Positions 59,075 to 64,000 of a stretch of 64,000 nucleotides of DNA are shown here, one piece after another. This DNA comes from Poecilobothrus nobilitatus. Lineage: Eukaryota > Arthropoda > Insecta > Diptera > Dolichopodidae. The translations under genes were made by a program, and so were the position numbers. Every line of letters starts with the position of its first letter. Positions within the stretch are counted from its first letter, which is position 1. The DNA lies in contig OX352773.1 of assembly GCA_947095535.1 (NCBI GenBank), positions 72,868,591 through 72,932,590 on the forward strand. The letters run 5' to 3'. Under the pieces are notes generated by a model. The model saw nothing but the letters and a program-made list of their open reading frames with translations, was not told where the DNA came from and did no database searches.

Positions 59075-61501
59075 GTTCAGCTTTTCAAAAATGCTTAAAA
59101 AAAATGTTTCTTTTCATCTGTTTGTTTGTGTATCTAGATGTTACTCTGTCTGCCTGCTAGCGTATAAACGGTTTGACCTATGGAGCTGAAATTTAGCAAC
59201 AGATTGTTTTTTCGCAATTGAAAGAGCTCTATAGTTTTTGAAAGAGCCAGATCGGATCAAGGAGTCGGATACCTTCCATACAAAAGTACCCATAAAGATG
59301 ATTTTTTTTTTTTTCAAATTTTCTATTAATTTCATAATTCTTGTGACACAAAAAAGATTCGGGTTTCGAGAAATTCTTTTAGTCCTTTATAAGTTTCTAT
59401 GGAGATTTCTTTGTTTATACATCCAAAATGTTTTTTAGTTTTATCTTAATATGTAATAGGCTTGGGTATATGAAATGTTTACAGTTTCTCCATTTGTATT
59501 AATTTATGAATACTATTTTTATGAAAACAGTTAAAAATGAATTATTTTATACGAACAAACTACATACCTATATATAACTTGCCCTTTCAATTATTTCGAT
59601 TTTGTGTCTACAGTCTACACGGGGATATATTATTGATATAGTTTTGTTCAAACCTTTAATTTGCAGAACTTTATTTATTATACGATTTCATGCATTCCGT
59701 TCCAGCTTATAAATTTGCAGATTTTGCATATCTAGATTATGATACAAAATCTTTAAGATCTTCTAAATTCATTAAACGCTCTTACACTCTTTAAAATATA
59801 AAATAAAAATAAAAAAATGAGATTATGAGAAACGAGCATTTGTAGTTAGCCCCAAAACAAAAAAAATGACATCAATCCTTTGTTTTTTGTTCTACTTCTT
59901 CCTAGTTAACTTTTAAAATTCTGTGGGTTTTGTTTTTTAAATTATGAGAAATTAAGGGAAAAAAAAAAAAAATAAATAATACATGTTAATTTTTATCTTG
60001 GTTGAAATTTTTTTCTTTATTCTTTTTTCTTTTCTTTACTCGTGTTACATTTTATTATTATTTTAATAATTTTTTTTTCCTGAATACATCCATAAAAAAA
60101 TTTAAAATATTAACAGCATTCATTTTTTTTTTTTTTGTTGTTGTTGTTTTTATCCTAATATTTTAATTTTTATTTAAAAAAATGTTTTTAGAATTTTTAA
60201 ATAATATAAAAATGAAATACTAGAAAATACATAAAAAAAAAAAAAAACAAAATGGCAAAATATAAGTAGGTATATATGTATGTATGTATATGTCTTTTAA
60301 TGGTTCAAAAATTTATATGTTAAAATTTTATAAAGGAAAAATAAAAATTATTATGCTATTCGGCTTCATTTTAATACTAAATTTTATTTTTATTTTTTAA
60401 TTTTTGGTTTAAGATTATGCATATGTGACAAATTTTCATATTAATTTGAAAAATTTATTATTTTTTTTTTTGCTTTGTTTTTTTTTTTTTTTTTTTTATT
60501 AAAATTAGCATTTACAATGTTATGTTATAATATTGTTATTATTATTATTATTATTATAAAGACTGAACATAAAAATAATCTTTTTTACATGTTTCCTTTT
60601 TCTAATGAGTTTATTTTAATGTTAAATATTATCATTAGATCTACTTTCTAATAATTATTCGGAATGGAATTGTAAAGCTTTTCTGCTGAAACTGTATTAG
60701 TACAGCTAAATATATCCTTAATATCAAAAAGAAAAAAAATATGCCGGCCTGTGTATAAGTAAATTATTAATAAACGCCTCCGTTGTCTTATTCAAATAAA
60801 GTTTCCTGCCTCATAAACTGAAATCATGCTTAACGGACCCATTCATTAGAATCATCCCACTATGCAGATATTCAACAAATCTGAAAAAATATGAGCTTAA
60901 AGATATTCAGTAAAAAAGAACTGGGACATGATTCTCAAATTATATATGGAGGTTATATTATAACATTGATATATGGAGGTAGGTAGATCAAATAGACTAG
61001 TGTTAAAAATTAAAATACATTAATGGAGGAAAAACTAAGAAGATACGAAAAATCCAAATATAGACGACTAGTTTATCTTTTACTCAGATACACTATGCAT
61101 TAAACAGAAATAGCTGTTTTTAAGGAAGAAATACAGCAGTGAACACAGATGGCTAACTAAAATAATATTTTTATAAAATCAAATATTTTTATAAATCAAA
61201 GTTTTATTTTATCTTTTGTATAAGTTTAACCGATATAAGGGCAACAAAAATCTTAAAAAATTTGGCAACAAAATTATTTAAACGGTATAAAATTTGATTT
61301 CCCCCAAAAGTATGCAATCTCGTTTTTTAACCACTTCTTAATCATTATTGATTTTTTTGTCAAATTGTTGGAAGATAATATTCGTGTGGGATTGAAATTT
61401 TAAATTGCTTTTGGTCGAGCTAAAGATAAATTAAAAAAAAATATATATTTTTTTAAAATACCTTTACAAAAATAAAAACAATTAGACCTATGTAATTGTA
61501 G
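59075..61501. other. AT-rich stretch with decayed repeat and microsatellites
   Basis: About 59090-59290 (TCATCTGTTTGTTTGTGTA, ACTCTGTCTGCCTGC, GGAGCTGAAATTTAGC) has the style of the GTCCGTCC-bearing repeats but is not alignable by eye. TTG and TTA microsatellites lie at about 60136-60148 and 60536-60556; TATG repeats at about 60270-60290. No gene recognised. Confidence 0.5.
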
Positions 61502-62026
61502 CAGACCTGTAAAATTCAAGTACCAGTACAAATACCAAGTACCATTGCTTTTTCAAATATCAGTAGATACTTTAAAATCAATACTTACAAACTTCAAGTA
61601 CCAGTAAAAGAAATTAAGTAAAATACTTGCAATACCTTAAAAAATACTTAGATCTGAATTAAGTACTTTTGTAATTATTTTTTGATACTTAAGTATTTTT
61701 TGTGGTACTTAATTACTTTTTTTCGAAAAATCCTTAAGAAAAATACTTAATTACTTGATAAGTATAATATATTAAGTTAATACTTAAATACTTAAGTACT
61801 TAAAAAGTACTTAACACAAAAAATACTTAAGTATCTTAAATTCAGATCTAAGTATTTTTTGAAGAATTGTAAGTATTTTACTTACATTCTTTTACTAGTA
61901 CTTGAATTTTGAAAGTATTATTTTTAAAGTATTTACTGGTATTTAGGAAAGTAATGAATATCAAATAATGGTACTTAAAGCTGTACTTAAGTAATGTATT
62001 CGTTACTTTACAGGTCTGAATTGATA
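61494..62026. mobile_element. hAT-like fold-back MITE, 517 bp
   Basis: Spans 61502-62018. The ends CAGACCTGTAAA and TTTACAGGTCTG are perfect inverted repeats, and the two halves are inverted copies of each other over nearly their whole length, both rich in AGTACTTAA and ATACTTAAGTA units. The flanking 8 bp, AATTGTAG (61494-61501) and AATTGATA (62019-62026), agree in the first five bases, compatible with an aged 8-bp duplication. CAG-type ends plus an 8-bp duplication fit the hAT superfamily. No transposase is encoded. Confidence 0.8.
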
Positions 62027-63566
62027 CAATGACAATATTTTAAATAAAGCTCGAAAAATACTGAAACTGAAGAAAAATAGAAACAACAATAATTGCAAAA
62101 GTAAGAGAGTTTCTTTAAATTTAATTATTAAATTTTATTTTATTTTAAAAATTCACTGGGGATCGAATAAAGTTTATAAAATAATCAAAAAAAAATTGAA
62201 TTTAATAATTTTCAAAAGTATTTAAATTTCGTCATTATTGTGGTTTTTTCAATTTTGTTGGATAAGTTTAAAGATAATATACAATCAACATCTTTTATTC
62301 ATATATTTAACAATCTAACTTACAAAACAATTTTATGCTCTCACCCGATTGTCTTTACTTATCAAATATCTTCAGTAATAAGTTGTGCTATCAACAAAAG
62401 TTTATCATTGAAATTACACTGTATATGCATTCCGAATCATCTAGTTTTGATAAAGAAAACCCGGTATATTAAAAAAGATATCTTTATTCATACAACTGAA
62501 TATCTTATGAGGTATTTAGAGAAACGCATAGCTAATAATATTTTTCTCAGATATTTATTCAATTACAAGCATTTTATGTTAAAAAAGTTATTCTCTTAGT
62601 ATCACTTTTGACATTTTTGTTTTTTTGTCATAATTCCAATAGAAAGGGAATGAGCAAAAGAGGAGAAAACAAGAACAAATAAACATTTTTTTATAAACCT
62701 TTAAATTTTTTTTTTTTTGCATTTTAAAAATTTCTTTTTATTATTGTTGTAAATAACAGAAGAAAAGAATTTTAATCCTTGGTTTTTTTTTGTGTTAATA
62801 CTGAGACCCTCTCTACTAGGTTTTTTTTTTCTACCAAAAAAAAAAAAAATTTTTTTTAGTCAAAGTATAAATTTACAAAATTTTTGTGTAACCCTTTGTT
62901 CTAAATTCAAAGGAATCAAAGGGATTCTTTAGTAAACAGTTCCAAAACAGTTTTTTCTTTTTGTTTCTTAAGTGGTATTTCTATAAATTCTTATCTACCC
63001 TTAACTCAGATTACCCTTTCACCTGATTATATATTAACTTCCTTTGAGTAATTTTCATTAATTTTTGTAATTTGGTTTTTATTTTTGTTGGGAAATTAGA
63101 ACAAAAAAAAAACGATAGAATCACCCCGAAAAAAAGAACCGCTGACATAAGAATGTCACATACCAATCTTTATGTAATTTTCTTATATTTTTTTTGGTAT
63201 AAAAAGATTCCAAAAAAGAACAGAAAATTAAAAAAAAAAAATAAAAATTCCCAAAAAAACTTTTTAAAAAAGGATTTTTTTTCGTATTTTGGAAAAATAA
63301 CATTTTCCAACAATTAAAAGATTCATTTTATGTTTTTTTTTATGAAGATTGTTGCAGAATATTTCACCTAAGAGGAAATTCAAAAAAAATGTTTTTTATC
63401 GTAAAATTTTTATTGTATACCTGTGATATTTTCGCTACCTAAATTATTTTTTTTATGTTGCGTCACTACTCAAATTTTCCATTGCACTCCAATATTGTAA
63501 ATATTTTAATTATTTTAGTTTAAAAATCAAGTTTTTATTTACAATTTTCTTTAATAAATTTCTTTA
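62027..63566. other. AT-rich stretch with one long unexplained frame
   Basis: Contains a + strand open frame at 62240-62599 (119 codons) of unrecognised sequence without a signal, domain or splice context. From about 62700 onward there are many T and A homopolymers. The overlapping frames at 63072 and 63121 are Lys/Phe low complexity. Confidence 0.5.
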
Positions 63567-63632
63567 GATTTATGTAATTGTAATTTCTGTAATTACAGAT
63601 TGTAAATTACAGAAATTACAATTACATAAATC
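63567..63632. repeat. Perfect 28-bp inverted repeat, 10-nt loop
   Basis: Left arm 63567-63594 begins GATTTATGTAATTGTAAT; right arm 63605-63632 is its exact reverse complement; the loop is ACAGATTGTA. It lies directly to the left of the tandem repeat at the window edge. Long perfect symmetry with no mismatch suggests a recent origin or a maintained stem-loop. Confidence 0.95.
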
Positions 63633-63664
63633 AAATTGCGGGGATTGTAAATGGGCGAAATCGG

Positions 63665-64000
63665 ACCATGCGTTCGAGTACCTCCATACAACTCCCAAAA
63701 TCTAATACGCATATTTTCGAAATTAATAAAGATAGAAACTTAAAATTTGCTACGAGGGTGTTGTTTCCTGAATCCCTGATTTGTCCAAAATTTAAGATGA
63801 ATTAGAATGGTTGTTCGGATATCTGCCACACAACTCCTAACACCAAACAAGCATATCTTCGAAATTAATAAATGTATAAACTTGAAATTTGATATAAGAA
63901 TGTTCTACCCTGTTGATGTCTCTAAAATTTGAGATGAATTGGGGTGTTGGTCCGCTTGCCTTCACACACTTCCCAAGACCTAACAAGCATATTTTCGAAT
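63665..64000 (+). repeat. Tandem repeat, period about 140 bp, runs off window
   Basis: About two and a half diverged units. The landmark ATATTTTCGA (or ATATCTTCGA) falls at 63711, 63853 and 63989, giving periods of 142 and 136. Each unit carries in order CACA(C)AACTCCCAA-like text, the landmark plus AATTAATAAA, AAACTTAAAATTTG, GTTCTACCCTG-like text and AAATTTGAGATGAATT. Units differ at many positions, so the array is old. It has no coding frame. Confidence 0.8.

Noticed and set aside
58842..59189. Whole 115-codon frame as one protein with a signal peptide
   Set aside because: The hydrophobic N-terminal part is translated from the T tract before the splice acceptor, and the C-terminal part is repeat-like text; only the middle is considered as an exon.
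1..64000. CRISPR arrays, rRNA genes, LTR retrotransposons, integrated virus genes
   Set aside because: No evenly spaced short repeats, no rRNA-like conserved text, no paired LTRs with protease/integrase motifs and no virus-like protein motifs were seen.

Overview
This window looks like non-coding, transposon-littered DNA from an insect, most likely a fly (Diptera). The sequence is extremely A+T-rich (roughly a fifth to a quarter G+C by eye) and full of poly-A, poly-T and TA/TATG runs. The longest open frames are only about 120 codons. Nothing prokaryotic is present: no operons, ribosome binding sites, rRNA or CRISPR. The fly assignment is inference. It rests on RTE-like and CR1/Jockey-like LINE remnants, tRNA-derived SINEs, a piggyBac-type relic, and a repeat whose end (small hairpin followed by GATACCCGTACG) resembles, from memory, a repeat common in Drosophila.

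Repeats carry nearly all the recognisable information. There are three tRNA-derived SINE families: one with six copies, one single full copy with perfect 12-bp duplications, and one with two diverged copies. LINE remnants lie at 10.9-11.6, 18.9-20.4, 28.5-28.7, 51.4-51.8 and 54.6-54.9 kb, with a weak one at 42.5 kb. The 18.9-20.4 kb insertion is complete with a 13-bp target-site duplication, and its coding frame is broken. DNA-transposon relics include a piggyBac-like element at 26.2-26.9 kb with TTAA at both ends, a 517-bp fold-back hAT-like MITE at 61.5 kb, and short MITEs near 8.1, 10.2, 23.0 and 23.4 kb. A related group of AT-rich repeats, marked by GTCCGTCC tracts, recurs at least ten times and includes a 1.25-kb fold-back copy at 2.5 kb and a 1.6-kb copy at 16.7-18.3 kb.

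No complete host gene can be recognised. Three short + strand stretches look like possible exons: 12216-12319 (good splice sites, unknown protein), 57431-57680 (chitin-binding-like cysteine/aromatic pattern) and 58935-59074 (good acceptor and start context, MADF-like N-terminus). The simplest reading is a gene-poor interval or very large introns, with the unmarked stretches between repeats being AT-rich sequence that carries no signal I can read.

The right edge (63567-64000) holds a 28-bp perfect hairpin followed by about two and a half copies of a roughly 140-bp tandem repeat that runs off the window. I found no gene cluster that could be called a new biological system. The most informative points are dated insertions (elements with intact duplications), the relationship between the fold-back repeats and the hairpin-ended repeats, and the candidate exons.
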